64,000 nt of DNA. Origin: Hortaea werneckii. Lineage: Eukaryota > Ascomycota > Dothideomycetes > Mycosphaerellales > Teratosphaeriaceae. The translations under genes and the position numbers were made by a program. This document shows, in pieces, positions 1 to 10,726 of this stretch. Position 1 is the first letter of the stretch. Each line of letters starts with the position of its first letter. Location of the stretch: assembly GCA_037044905.1 (NCBI GenBank), contig JBAOKB010000185.1, positions 1-64,000 of the forward strand. The letters are read 5' to 3'. Below the pieces are notes generated by a model, which made no database searches, had not been told where the DNA came from, and worked only from the letters and a program-made list of their open reading frames with translations.

Positions 1-190
1 GCCCTGAACGGCTTCCCCTTTCCTTTTCTCTCTCTTTTTCCTCCCGACAATTGGAACCCTCTTGCCTCCGGCGGCCCTGGCGTCGGCGCCCTGAACGGCT
101 TGCTCTCTCTTTTACATTTCACTAACATTTCGCCCTGTACTAGCTAACCCTAACCCTCAGCCTCCTTCCTCCCTCCTGCCCTCTTCTATC
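1..190. other. Subtelomere-like left edge, no gene
   Basis: C/T-rich sequence without a gene. A 14-bp word (gccctgaacggctt) occurs at 1-14 and again at 88-101, which may be the edge of a tandem subtelomeric repeat that continues outside the window. A short telomere-type repeat lies at 144-157. Confidence 0.45.
144..157. repeat. Interstitial telomere-type repeat (CCCTAA)
   Basis: The sequence ctaaccctaaccct holds about two copies of the fungal telomere unit CCCTAA/TTAGGG. It reads CCCTAA on the + strand, the orientation expected at a left chromosome end. It lies just downstream of the helicase stop codon. Confidence 0.6.
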
Positions 191-3100
191 TCAGCTTATA
201 TGATACACCATTCTCACCAACTCGTTCGTTTCCATCATGTTCGTCGCCCGCTTCCGGATCACCCACCTCCATAGTCGGCCCCATTCGTCCTCTTCCAACC
301 CTCCCCCCTCCCAAAATCCCAAACTCCTCTCCATCTCCCCCTCTACCCACCCCCACTCCCACTCCTTTCCCTCCCTCTCTTCCCTCCCCCACATCCTTTG
401 GCTGATTACCGCCCCTCCTATGTCCTCCATCACTCCCTTGTATTGGCATCCTGCCCCCGCAACTCCGCTTCGCTGATATCCTGCCGTTTTACTCCCGCAC
501 GCCGCCGTCTTCTCTTCCCATCTTTGACATATGCTCTGCGGCACCCAGCAGAAATTGCACCCGCTGAATCGAGCCATCTGTAGCCGCTTCATCCTCTTCT
601 TCACTTCCGCCATCCTCTCCCCTGCCTCCTTCCCGTGCCCTCTGCACTCTTCCCACCCTCGAGCCCTTTTCGCCCGTTGTATCTGCCCTTGCGCCCAGCA
701 CACCGAACACCCTACCTTCGTCCAATCCTCTAGCCTCTTCACCATCTCGTCTCTGTCTATCTCTCTGCTAGCCCTCTCCGCTAACCTCGACCTCTTCTGC
801 GCTTGCACTCTTTCTCCCTCTCTACTCATTCCTGTCCTCGCCTCGTTTATGCTTCGCTCCCTCTCCTCTCTCTCTCCTATACTTCTTGCCCTCTTTAGCC
901 CTCTTCCTTCCTTTGCTGCCTCTTCACACTCATCCCCAGCTTCGGCCAACCCTGACCCTGATTCTCCCTCGTCGTCAACGTTGTCCGTACCTAACTCTGA
1001 GCCTCTCGGTGTTCCATCCTCGCTACCTTGTTCCATCGGCTCTGACCCTGACCCGTCTGCTTCCTCTTGCTCCCTCCTTCTATGCTGCTGTGATGGAACG
1101 AACCCCCCTGTCCTCACTACAACCCTCGCCCTCCTTCCCGTTCTTGTTAACCCTCTACATACATCACACACTTTCTCTCCGTTCTCGCATCCGATCCTGT
1201 CCGCCCTCCCATCCATCTCCCTGTCTAACACAACCCTCCTACACTTCTCCCCTTCCAGATATTCGTGCATCCCCCTTTCCATCACGAATCCCTTCTCCAA
1301 GATTTTCCGACCCCCTACTGTGTTGTAGCCTCTCATTAAGATCGCCTCGCTTGCCTCTCCATCTCTTCCTGCCCTTCCACTTTCCTGTGCGTAATCCCTC
1401 ACCAATTCCTTCACTCCCACGTGTACCACCACCCTGATGTGTGGTGCATCCACCCCCATTCCCATCGCTGTCGTCGCCGCGAACACTCTGTGCGTCCCCT
1501 TGACCAGCTGTTCCAGAATCTTCCTTTTCATTTCTTCGTCTCCGACCCTCCTGTAGTACACTGGACACCTCAGCACTTCTCCAATCTTCTTGCACTGCTC
1601 TACCCTCCGGCAGTACACTATGATCTGTCCCTCCTCGTGTTCTTCCAGTTTCTTTCTTACCAACTCCGCTACCCTCTCCTCTTCTTCTCGCCGGTCGTAC
1701 TCGACCACCTGGTAAGCGATGTTCCTCCTCGTCGTCGAGTCTCTTATCATCCGTACCGTCCTCTTCTCCAAGCCCATCGCTTCGAGCCAGCTCGACTCTT
1801 CCTTCGGTGGCAACGTTGCCGTGAGATACACCATCTGGCATCCCTTCCTGGCGAACTCCGCTAGCTCGAGCACTTTCGGCCTCCATGTCTCTGTCGAGTC
1901 CAGAACGATGTGGCTCTCGTCGACTACTATCCTGTCTAGCTCTCCGGTAGCTAGCTTGTCGTTGATGAACCTGTTGAACGCCTTCGTTACTGCGCTCTCG
2001 GGTGTTACTAGCACGATCCTCGCGTGCCTGGCGCTCTGGTCGGGCCATCTCCCGGCGTTGAGTCCGATCTCCTTGCATCTCCTCTCTAGATCGCTCCTTA
2101 GCGATATCAACGGCACCACTACCACCGTCACCCCTCCGACTGAGCAGAATGCCGGTAGCATGAACATCAGACTCTTGCCTCCTCCGGTCCTCATGACCAT
2201 TACTACCTTCGGCTCGCCCGATACGATTGCCTTTAGCCCTTCCAGTTGTGAGCCTCTAAATGAAGCGTTCGGCCCCAGCATTTCCCTCAGACTCACGTTC
2301 AAGTCTGCCCTCCTCAACTTCGCCCACCTCTCTTCTTCTACCATCTTCCTGTATTTCTCCAGATCGATCGTCGGCTTTCCATTACCTGTCGCAGTGGACG
2401 GCCACCTGATGAAGTGGTGCCATGACACGCTCACCTTTCTGAACGATGCCTGCTCGGACTGCGTGCTGAACGGGTTCTCTGTCGTCAAGATCCCGTAGAT
2501 CAACTCTTCCATCCTTTTACTGTGTCCGGATTGCATCTGCCTATCTTCTGTTGTTACTCCTTCGTACAACCGATCGAGCTGTTTTGTCACTTCTTCCTCT
2601 GGGCAGTGTACCCTTTGGATGGCTGGGTATAGCTGCCTCCATGTCGACGGCGTTACAAAGAATCCGGCCTGGCATTTTGATAGCTCCCTCTTCATCACCC
2701 TCTTCAGCCTCTCTGTGTTCCAGAAGCCGTCTATGCTGAGTGCCTGCAGCTTGCCCTCTTTCGCTTTTCCTCCATTCCTCGGCCTGCTTCGCGCCTCCCT
2801 CCCACTGACCATCCGATCTCCTGCCGTTCCTTCGTCATCACCTCCATCCGCCTCGCTTTCACTGCTCGGGCTTGTGCTCGATTCGCTCTCGCTTCCTGAA
2901 CTGCCCTCTTCCCCGTCGCTTTCCCTTCCTCCTTCTTCGCTCCCACTCTCCTCCTCCTCCCTGACTCCGTCGACCTCGCCTTCCCATTTCTTTTCCGGCT
3001 CCGGCTCCCACAGATATTTGCTGAAGTCGAACTCGCCCCTGACTTCCCACCTGAGCATGTGCACGAACGGTTCCACTAGCCACAAATGGTACACCAACAG

Positions 3101-5293
3101 CTTTCCCACCTCTTGCGGCAGATACCTGTGGATTATCTTCGCTTCGCCGCTCTTGCTGTAGCCTTTGTGGTAGCCCGTCACCAGCTCGACCATGCCATTG
3201 TCAACAAAAACACCCCTCTGCGCTCGCGCACTCTCTCCGTTCTCGGTCCTGATGCTGACAACTTCCGTCCCTCTGGCTGGAGCTCCCCCTGCCATGTGAC
3301 ACAACACTATCAGCTCCTCCTTGAACAGAGTCACCTCCCGGAAGTACTGCTCCACCTTGGTCGTGTTCCACTTTAGCTCACTCCTGTCCCTCACTTCACT
3401 CATGTCGATATTTTGTAGAAAGTACTTGGTTATTCGGTCCTCTCTCATGGCCCGGCTCCACAACCACTTCCTGCTCTCCACGTCTTTCCCGTCCGGCCTC
3501 CTGACTCTGCCCAAGACTTCATCGTTTCTCTCATCGTCCAAGAAGCTCCAACCCTCGGTGAGATCGCTTGGGTTGTCGAACAGTCTGTCCAGATGCAAGA
3601 TCGGCAGTTCCTCCTCTTGCTGTAAGAACATCAACCGCTTCGTGAGCCTCCCCAGACACCTTTCCCACAGCGAGTGTAGTGCATCTCTGAGATCTCCCAT
3701 GCTGAAGCTGATCTTGTCGATGGCGACCTGTTGGCATCTGTTCATCCAAGTGACCCGTGCCCCGGCTTTCTCCGTGAACCTGATCCTCATTCCAAAAGTC
3801 TTCATGTGCAAGACCCTGTCCATCGGGCTCGCTGGTCCCCCGTATTCCTGAAGACACAACAGCCTGGGCACCATATCGTGCACCCCTTCTACAATGCTGA
3901 CCGCTTCTTTTCTCGCCTCACTCTCACCTATCCCGGCTCCGATCAGCCGGTCGATGTCGTCTTGCCTCTGCTTGTAAGCCATGAACACCACCAGAGCCTT
4001 ACAGACCGTGACGATGGCCGCCAGCTTCGGCGTGAAGTTGAACACGCTTACCCATCCTGCGTCTTCGGTGTCCAAGCCGAGAACTGCCAATGCGGACAGA
4101 AAGCCGCTTTGGAACTCGTCGTCTAGCAGCTCCTGGTCGAGCATGCTGGCCCAGAAAAGAACGATGGACCATTGTAACTCGTCTTCGCAGACCTTTCTGG
4201 CTCCCTTGTCTAGAGCGGCGGTCTCTCGTCTGGCGAGACTTTGCATTGCTCCCAGCCTCCTCGCTTGCCCATCCGTCAACGTGTAGTCTGGCTTGTTCTC
4301 CCATGTCTGACTCCTCCAAAGATATCTCAGCATTGATACCCAGACCCTGGAGTATTTCTTCTTCGTACTGGCCTCGTGTTTGCTGTAGAATGGAGTCTCG
4401 TTGTTCGCGGCCCCGGTTTCCTTCCTGTTCACGTAGTGAAGAGCGGACCTTGGGATCGTCCGCGGACTGCTGACGTCCATGGCCTTCTTGATCACCCTGC
4501 CGGTCGCTCTGCAAGCTCTCTCGATCGCCTCCTCTTCTTCATCCACGCTCTCTATCCCCCGCTCGTCCGCCTCAAGCTTTGGCGCCGCACTTAGACTAGC
4601 CCGTAGCTCTTCTTTCTCAAACCCAGCCAGATGGTGAGCCCAGCTGGTGTGTTCCAGCCATGGATCCATTTCAGACCTGACATTGCTGACGTTCACCTTC
4701 CTGTGATGGTGCGCCTCCCGCAGCTTCCTCTTGAGTCCATCGGCTACCTCATCTGTCAACTTCTGCGCCCTGTCCTCGGGCTCGCAGCCATGACCGCCTC
4801 CTAGCATCCGTGGCGCTGGCGGTAGCACTTTAAAGAGCTTAGTCCACTGCGCATACTTGAAGAATCTCTGACAGCAGTGACCTTCCGTGAACGGCTGGTT
4901 TGCGGCGGGTCGACTCCTCAAACTCCCTCGACCTCCTCTGCTTTTGGCGCTGTTCCAGCCGTGTTCCTTTCTACAGTGCGCCTCGATCCCCTTTTTACTC
5001 TCCCTCAGCAACCCGCACGCTTTGCACTGTGAGCATTGCTCGATGACCGGGCCGAGCTCCTGGATCGCTTCCTGTTCGGCGGCGGGGTACACGACGTCTT
5101 CTGACCTATAAGCGACGTGGTCGAGTTTTTCCACTTGTTCGATTATTCCTTTCCTAGTGCTCACTGTTAGCGTCTGGTGACTTTGGCTGAGATGCGCCTT
5201 GATTTGGTCTGGAACCACTGCAAACTTGCAATCTCTACAAACGATGATTTGAAAATTCTGGAAGTGTACGAACAGACTCTCAAAAGCGTCCAT
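191..5293 (-). CDS. Telomere-linked RecQ-like helicase with a tyrosine-recombinase-like region
   Basis: Single-exon gene of 1700 residues with an ATG start. The N-terminus has two C2H2-like fingers (C19, C22, H34, H39; a second near residues 87-111), as in fungal OrsD/DUF3505-type proteins. The middle holds residues arranged like a tyrosine recombinase: R674 (ARGTE), K710 (YHKGY), R886 (TWRQLY), then H924 and Y933 in a GHS-x7-Y box. An acidic/Ser-rich linker follows K710. The C-terminal half is a superfamily 2 RecQ-type helicase: Walker A RTGGGKS with K1040, DESH box at 1125-1128, LTATLPP, and QESGRAGR at 1303-1310, then Cys-rich segments. Helicases of this type are known beside fungal telomeres, and CCCTAA repeats flank this one. 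The reading frame is intact although the neighbouring DNA is RIP-mutated. The helicase call is firm; recombinase activity is inference. Confidence 0.88.
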   Translation of the reverse strand: MDAFESLFVHFQNFQIIVCRDCKFAVVPDQIKAHLSQSHQTLTVSTRKGIIEQVEKLDHVAYRSEDVVYPAAEQEAIQELGPVIEQCSQCKACGLLRESKKGIEAHCRKEHGWNSAKSRGGRGSLRSRPAANQPFTEGHCCQRFFKYAQWTKLFKVLPPAPRMLGGGHGCEPEDRAQKLTDEVADGLKRKLREAHHHRKVNVSNVRSEMDPWLEHTSWAHHLAGFEKEELRASLSAAPKLEADERGIESVDEEEEAIERACRATGRVIKKAMDVSSPRTIPRSALHYVNRKETGAANNETPFYSKHEASTKKKYSRVWVSMLRYLWRSQTWENKPDYTLTDGQARRLGAMQSLARRETAALDKGARKVCEDELQWSIVLFWASMLDQELLDDEFQSGFLSALAVLGLDTEDAGWVSVFNFTPKLAAIVTVCKALVVFMAYKQRQDDIDRLIGAGIGESEARKEAVSIVEGVHDMVPRLLCLQEYGGPASPMDRVLHMKTFGMRIRFTEKAGARVTWMNRCQQVAIDKISFSMGDLRDALHSLWERCLGRLTKRLMFLQQEEELPILHLDRLFDNPSDLTEGWSFLDDERNDEVLGRVRRPDGKDVESRKWLWSRAMREDRITKYFLQNIDMSEVRDRSELKWNTTKVEQYFREVTLFKEELIVLCHMAGGAPARGTEVVSIRTENGESARAQRGVFVDNGMVELVTGYHKGYSKSGEAKIIHRYLPQEVGKLLVYHLWLVEPFVHMLRWEVRGEFDFSKYLWEPEPEKKWEGEVDGVREEEESGSEEGGRESDGEEGSSGSESESSTSPSSESEADGGDDEGTAGDRMVSGREARSRPRNGGKAKEGKLQALSIDGFWNTERLKRVMKRELSKCQAGFFVTPSTWRQLYPAIQRVHCPEEEVTKQLDRLYEGVTTEDRQMQSGHSKRMEELIYGILTTENPFSTQSEQASFRKVSVSWHHFIRWPSTATGNGKPTIDLEKYRKMVEEERWAKLRRADLNVSLREMLGPNASFRGSQLEGLKAIVSGEPKVVMVMRTGGGKSLMFMLPAFCSVGGVTVVVVPLISLRSDLERRCKEIGLNAGRWPDQSARHARIVLVTPESAVTKAFNRFINDKLATGELDRIVVDESHIVLDSTETWRPKVLELAEFARKGCQMVYLTATLPPKEESSWLEAMGLEKRTVRMIRDSTTRRNIAYQVVEYDRREEEERVAELVRKKLEEHEEGQIIVYCRRVEQCKKIGEVLRCPVYYRRVGDEEMKRKILEQLVKGTHRVFAATTAMGMGVDAPHIRVVVHVGVKELVRDYAQESGRAGRDGEASEAILMRGYNTVGGRKILEKGFVMERGMHEYLEGEKCRRVVLDREMDGRADRIGCENGEKVCDVCRGLTRTGRRARVVVRTGGFVPSQQHRRREQEEADGSGSEPMEQGSEDGTPRGSELGTDNVDDEGESGSGLAEAGDECEEAAKEGRGLKRARSIGEREERERSINEARTGMSREGERVQAQKRSRLAERASREIDRDEMVKRLEDWTKVGCSVCWAQGQIQRAKRARGWEECRGHGKEAGERMAEVKKRMKRLQMARFSGCNFCWVPQSICQRWEEKTAACGSKTAGYQRSGVAGAGCQYKGVMEDIGGAVISQRMWGREEREGKEWEWGWVEGEMERSLGFWEGGGLEEDEWGRLWRWVIRKRATNMMETNELVRMVYHIS

Positions 5294-5869
5294 GGTGTAT
5301 TAGCTGTCGAGCAACGTGTCTGTCCTGATGTTTCGGTCGGCGGCCTCGCCTGGGCTCAGCTGCACCGACCCCTGTCACAGAATTTTCGCGATCCCTGTCG
5401 CGATGGCGCGGTCACACATGATGGGGTTGAACGTTAGCTACATGCTACAAGAGTCGGTGGTCTTGCTGGGTGCTTTTCTGCACCTTTGTTGGTGTATTTC
5501 TATCTACCCTACCTCTTCGCGAGCGTCCAGCCTGCGCTTCCGGCGGTCCCTCAATTCCAGCCGAACCGCCGTTACGCCCGCCGACCCTAACCCTAAGCCT
5601 TTGCGAGCGGAACTTCACACAGAATGTCGGGATTTTCGAACCGCGATAACAATTCACCACGCGGGTCTCCCGCTCCGATGTTGAAAACTCACGAGTAAAG
5701 TGCCTACGGATTGGAAACTCACCGAGTTTGAAACGATTCCGACCGGTACTTTTCATTCCTTCTGCCCCCGGTTTTTCATGGAATCTGCCCCCTCCGGCGA
5801 ATTCGGTGGCCCGTGCCCCCCACGCATTATCATGGAATCCGCCCCGGATTCTTTGAAGGATTGAGGGTA
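5294..5869. other. Helicase upstream region, no gene
   Basis: GC-richer DNA between the helicase start and the AT-rich block. It contains a telomere-type repeat at 5585-5596 and two copies of the word tggaatcYgcccc (near 5780 and 5833). No coding signal is convincing on either strand. Confidence 0.5.
5585..5596. repeat. Interstitial telomere-type repeat (CCCTAA)2
   Basis: Two perfect CCCTAA units on the + strand, about 290 bp upstream of the helicase start codon. Together with 144-157 they bracket the helicase gene in the same orientation. Confidence 0.6.
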
Positions 5870-8330
5870 GGGTTATTTATAGAACTTACAAATCTCTAAA
5901 AGGATACTCTAGTAGTATATACTATCTATACTAATATTAAACTACTTCTAGGCCTTACTCTTAGCTAAGATCTAGAACAACATTTAGCTAATTAAAATCC
6001 CCGTTTTTATCTATAGATTTACTATATATAGAACTCTATTACTAAAAGGGATCTTTTACTTTTTATATATATACTTCTATAGCTTCTTCTTATACTCGAC
6101 AAACGTATAGGCTAGGTTATCTAGACTCTTAGCTATCTCTTTTACTAGAATATAAGATCCTAGAATACTAAGAGTAGTACCTTACCTAGTAAAAAGTAAG
6201 AGTATATATACTATATTACTAACAAGTATATAGTAGCTATTATACTAAGAGTTAAGTTTAATCTAGACAATATAGGTAAAGTAGAAGTCGTTAGCCTCTT
6301 TATAGAGACCTCTCTAAGCTCGATTACCTAGGCCTAGGAAGTTAGTAAAGTATATAAGAAGAGTAGCCTTCTATTTTTTAGAGGTATATCCTAGCTCTAA
6401 GATATATTATAGGAACTTATGTTTACTAATAGCTATAATATAGTAGGACAATTGTTTAGTATTTCTATCGATTAGATAGATTAAAATAGATCTTCTTCTA
6501 GAGGCGTTCTATAGCTACAAATTAGGTATATTATAGTCGGGGTCGCTCTTAATAGAGAAGAAGCCTATATAGATGTCCTTAGAATCTAGATAGTTCTTAT
6601 TCGTCTCCTTATTAAATACTAGTAACTATATATAAGACTATAGCCTATTAGCGCTAATAATAGTAGTAAACTCTTCTAGCTTGCCGCTATCTAATAGCTT
6701 TATAGAGACTAACTTCTTCTTCTCTTATAACTCTTCTACTATATACTTATATTAATAAGTAATATTTAGGAATAAAGTAGCCGCCTTAGTAAAGATCTCT
6801 ATATACTTTTTATATATAATTTCGATCTTCTATACCTAGAATACTATACTATTGTCTTTAGGTATAGTACTAAATAATAGTAATAGACTTACTACTATTA
6901 TTAGCTAGGGCTAAGCTAGTCTTCCCTATTATATTTTATTATATTATAGAGCCCTATTTTCCTAATAATCTTAATTAGTAGGCTAGTAATATTAATACTC
7001 TATCTATAGGTAAATTTGCTTATAGAGCGCTCTATAATAGTAACCTTAAAAATAGTCTTAGTAAGTTAGAAAGCCGCGATAGTACTAGTAGAGCCTCTAC
7101 TAATAATAAGGACACTATAAGATATATTAGTTATAGTTAGACTATAGGGTATAAAGTTTATATTAGTATACTACTCTAGTATATTAAGTATAGAGGAAAT
7201 CTAGCGATAATATCTATTTTATAGTATATTATATTAAGTAATAGATAGAGACATAGACAAAAGGATAAAGGCTAAATACGGTTATTTTTAACTAGTTCCT
7301 AGTATTAAAGTATTATAAGGAGATATATATAGGGTTAGATACTTCTAGACGGCTAGCTAGCTAGAGAAATGTCGCTATATATAGTAGACTAAATATATAG
7401 AAAGGAGAATAAATAGTATAATAGAGTATTATTAGTTTTAATATAGATGTAATTAAGAGTAACAAATACTAATATATATTTATAAAGTATAAGATATTAT
7501 AGTACTACTAGTATTACTATAGAAAGTATTATCTAAAGTCTCTTTCTATATACTTTAATATTATATAGAACTAAAATATATCTCTTTCTACTTCTATTTA
7601 ACCTTTTCTTTATATATCTTACTATATAAAATAGGGATTTAAAGCCTAAAAACTTAATCTATATTATTATTATTAGAGCTTAAAATATTCTTAAAAAAAG
7701 AGTATAAATATATTTATAGCCTCTAAAAAAGAGGCTATAGGCTCTAGTATAACTACTTTTATTAGTAAGCCTAAATTTATAATAATTAAATCTAATATTA
7801 TAGAGAAACAATATATATATAAAAGTATCTTATAGTATTTAATAGATATACTAGAGAGTAAGAGATTTTACTTAGGCTTTTAAAAGAAACTATTAGTATA
7901 TATTAAGCTACTAAGCTTACACTTACCTAAATTCTATACTAGGCTTTATCTATTATAATAAAATACTAAATAGAAAGATAAGTTCTATATCTTAAATTCT
8001 ATATTTTAAATTCTATATTAAGCTAGCTTATATATTTCTATACCTTACTACTTTAGAACTAGAGGAGTTAGATTTATATTCTTATATTACTTAAGCTTAA
8101 GAATAATAAAAGAATCTACTCTATAAAAGTAAAAGATTAACTTCTACTCTTTTATAGTTAAGCTAAAGATTTATTTAAGAGTAAAAAAATTAATTTAAAT
8201 TATTTTACTAATTAGTAGACTATACTATATATAGCTTTTACTTTTCTTTTCTTCCTAGGTTTTAAAATTTTTTTCTTTTAGTATAGACTATAGGGGATTG
8301 TCTCTATTATAGCTAACTAGCTTCTGCCTT
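5870..8330. repeat. RIP-mutated AT-rich block, probable dead transposon DNA
   Basis: About 2.4 kb that is strongly AT-rich, packed with TA steps and almost free of CA and TG dinucleotides (most 60-base lines have none or one). This is the signature of repeat-induced point mutation, which turns C to T mainly at CpA in duplicated DNA. No open frame survives. On the minus strand a conceptual reading around 6180-6090 runs about 30 residues before TAG codons that could derive from CAG, so a coding repeat is likely, but I could not identify the family. Both edges are abrupt. Confidence 0.8.
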
Positions 8331-8340
8331 ACCTCTCGTT

Positions 8341-8351
8341 CCGAGGTTCGG
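8341..8351. promoter_or_regulatory. Possible zinc-cluster regulator site
   Basis: CCGAGGTTCGG is a near-symmetrical CCG-N5-CGG element 116 bp upstream of the Zn2Cys6 gene start. A related fully symmetrical element occurs at 11739-11753, so autoregulation is possible. Inferred from sequence only. Confidence 0.3.
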
Positions 8352-8466
8352 GTATACTACGGGATTTTGCTACCTTCCCAAATTTCTAAGACGACATTAC
8401 CTTGCACCGAGATTTCGCGGTATACTGTCTACGCGACCTAAGTCGCTTGACCGCTTCGGTACGGAG

Positions 8467-10663
8467 ATGAGCTCTACCAATTCTGAGAGCCAGGCGCTCG
8501 GCGCTCTCTATAGGAAGCGCCAGAAAGTAGACCTTGCTTGTGATGTTTGTCGCAAGCGGAAGGTCAAGTGTGATGGTGGTCGACCAGGTCTGGTAGTCGT
8601 GGCCACTAGTATCAGTTTGCACCAGAGCTAATTGGTTTCAGTCTGTGGTAATTGTGCAAAGAGACCGACACTGCGAGCAATATGTGCGTACGCCTCGGAA
8701 CACCAAAGGCAAGGCCCCGTCATCGAGACTCCGGACGCAGGCTGTGAGGCTGCTTTAGCACCGGGCCTCGCCACGAACCCTGCACAGCAAAACAGACCCA
8801 GTATTCCAGCGCCTTCTGTGGCCTCATCAGTTCGTCCTTCACATGAATCGCCTACTGCTCTCGGATCAACGGGTACGCACGCTACTTCTCACACAGGCTA
8901 CGGCGCCAGAGCCCATCAAGAGCATTTCGGCAGCAATAGCAGTCGCGCCTTTACTGGACAGATCAACGCGGCCATAGATGCTCGATCGGGCGGGGCTCCT
9001 CATTCCCACTTCTCAAGTGTCACGCCCATGGTCGACGTGTCACTATTCCCTTCGCCCCAGGATGGTACCACAGCCGACGCTCTGGCCGACGGGTTCGACT
9101 ATGACTTGCCACCGCGCAAACAAGCTGACCACCTCGTGCAAGCCTATTGGTCTTTTTTCCACCCGCTTTTTCCAGTTCTCAACAGACTGCAGTTCATGCG
9201 TTCATACGACGCCCTCTTTGCCGGCACCCTTATCGATACCAATCAACGGATCCTCTCGAGCATTCTCAATGTGATCTTTGCAATGTCCATTCAATTACAG
9301 GAATCATTGAAATCATCCGAACGAGAGCGATTGTCTAGCAAGTATTTCCAGCGAGCATACGACTTAGTGCACTCCCCTATCTGGGAGGTGGGGTCCATCG
9401 ACCTGATTCAGTGTCTCCTACTAATGAGCCAATACCTGCAATGCACAAATAAGTCTTTCCAGACTTGGATGGTTGTCGGCTCTGCTGTGAGGATCGCGCA
9501 GGGTCTTGGCCTCCACTACTCGAACCTCTGGGATGTCTCCTCTCAGGGCGAGAATCTGGCACTAGAACGTCGTATCTGGCAGTCTTGCATTACCATGGAC
9601 AGGTACGCAGACCTTGGATACTTTTGGAGAGTCACACGGCTCACTCTCCTATAGGCTGATATCTGTCGCCCACGGTCGAACTGCAATGATACCTGAGAGC
9701 CTGGCTTCCGTCGTTATCCATGCGCATCGAGGCGTACAACCAGACAATAGTCAGCTTGATTATCATGACTTTGTCGCGGCGACATTAGAGCTGTACGAGA
9801 TTACTCATCATGCGACCCAAAGCTTCTCTTCACTTCCACGGTCTTCTGACCCTACCCGGGATCGTGCGGAGATTTTAGACCCAATTCCGATAGAGGAGAA
9901 GTTGGCACTCGTGGTACGGACTGACGGCTGCTTGAATCGATGGAAGAAGACTTTGCCTACAAATTTGAGGAACGCGAATGGAGAACACGTTAAAGATGAT
10001 GTCGCTGCAAGGCAGGCCACAATCCTTCATCTTCGGTAGGCAACTCCAGATCATCTTTGCGAATGATGGCAGTGATGTCACACTTCATGCTGACACGCTT
10101 GCAGCTCTCTACACTCACGTGTCATCCTTCTCAGGCCAATGCTAGCGCGATGTTGTCTAACAAGCGGATTTGACAGCTGTCCAGACAGTAGTCTGACCAC
10201 ACGCATGATTGAGCAATGTGCATCGGAATGCGTCGACACATCGCGGCAAATGATATCCGTGGTCTGCCACCATTATACCCACAATACCGGTATGCTGCCA
10301 GCTTGGTGGTACAGAATGTTCTACACGCATACGGCCGCTATGATACTCGCTGTATCGGGCTTGCGACCAGATCTTTTCTCAATCGCGGAGACGTGCGGCC
10401 CTTGGGAGAGTGCAGTCATGCTTTTCCAGGCACATGAGCATTTGAGTGAGTCGGTACGGAACTGCAAAATGGCCTTACAGGGGATCCACTCAAAGATCCA
10501 TCAAACGCAGGATGATTCTACTCGGGCTCCTTCTGGCAGAGAGAACATCAGCCTCGACGACCTTCCAGATCTCTTTCAAGACTTTCCCCTTCCTGTAAAT
10601 GATGACTCTCTCTTCAATACAGATGACTTTTCGTGGCTTACTAACGAGGAGATCTCAATGTGA
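8467..10663 (+). CDS. Zn2Cys6 fungal-specific transcription factor
   Basis: Four exons (8467-8587, 8642-9602, 9655-10035, 10105-10663) separated by introns of 54, 52 and 69 bp, giving 673 residues. The N-terminus holds a binuclear zinc cluster with C25, C28, C35, C42, C45 and C55; the first intron splits the cluster and splicing restores it. Exons 2-4 encode a fungal_trans regulatory domain, including the stretch MDRLISVAHGR across intron 2 and LLRPMLARCC after intron 3. An acidic tail (DDFSWLTNEE) ends the protein and may activate transcription. The gene sits at the edge of the catabolic cluster, directly after the RIP block, and ends 63 bp from the convergent hydrolase gene. It is a probable cluster regulator; its inducer is unknown. 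Confidence 0.9.
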
Positions 10664-10726
10664 CGGCATTTTGTAAATAGTCTCATCTGCTATTTGGATG
10701 TGGATTCAACCGAGCATGTAGAATGT

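Noticed and set aside
237..1437. Overlapping + strand frames opposite the helicase 3' end
   Set aside because: They are Ser/Pro/Leu-rich shadows of a purine-rich coding strand; the minus-strand frame has helicase motifs and is continuous over 5.1 kb.
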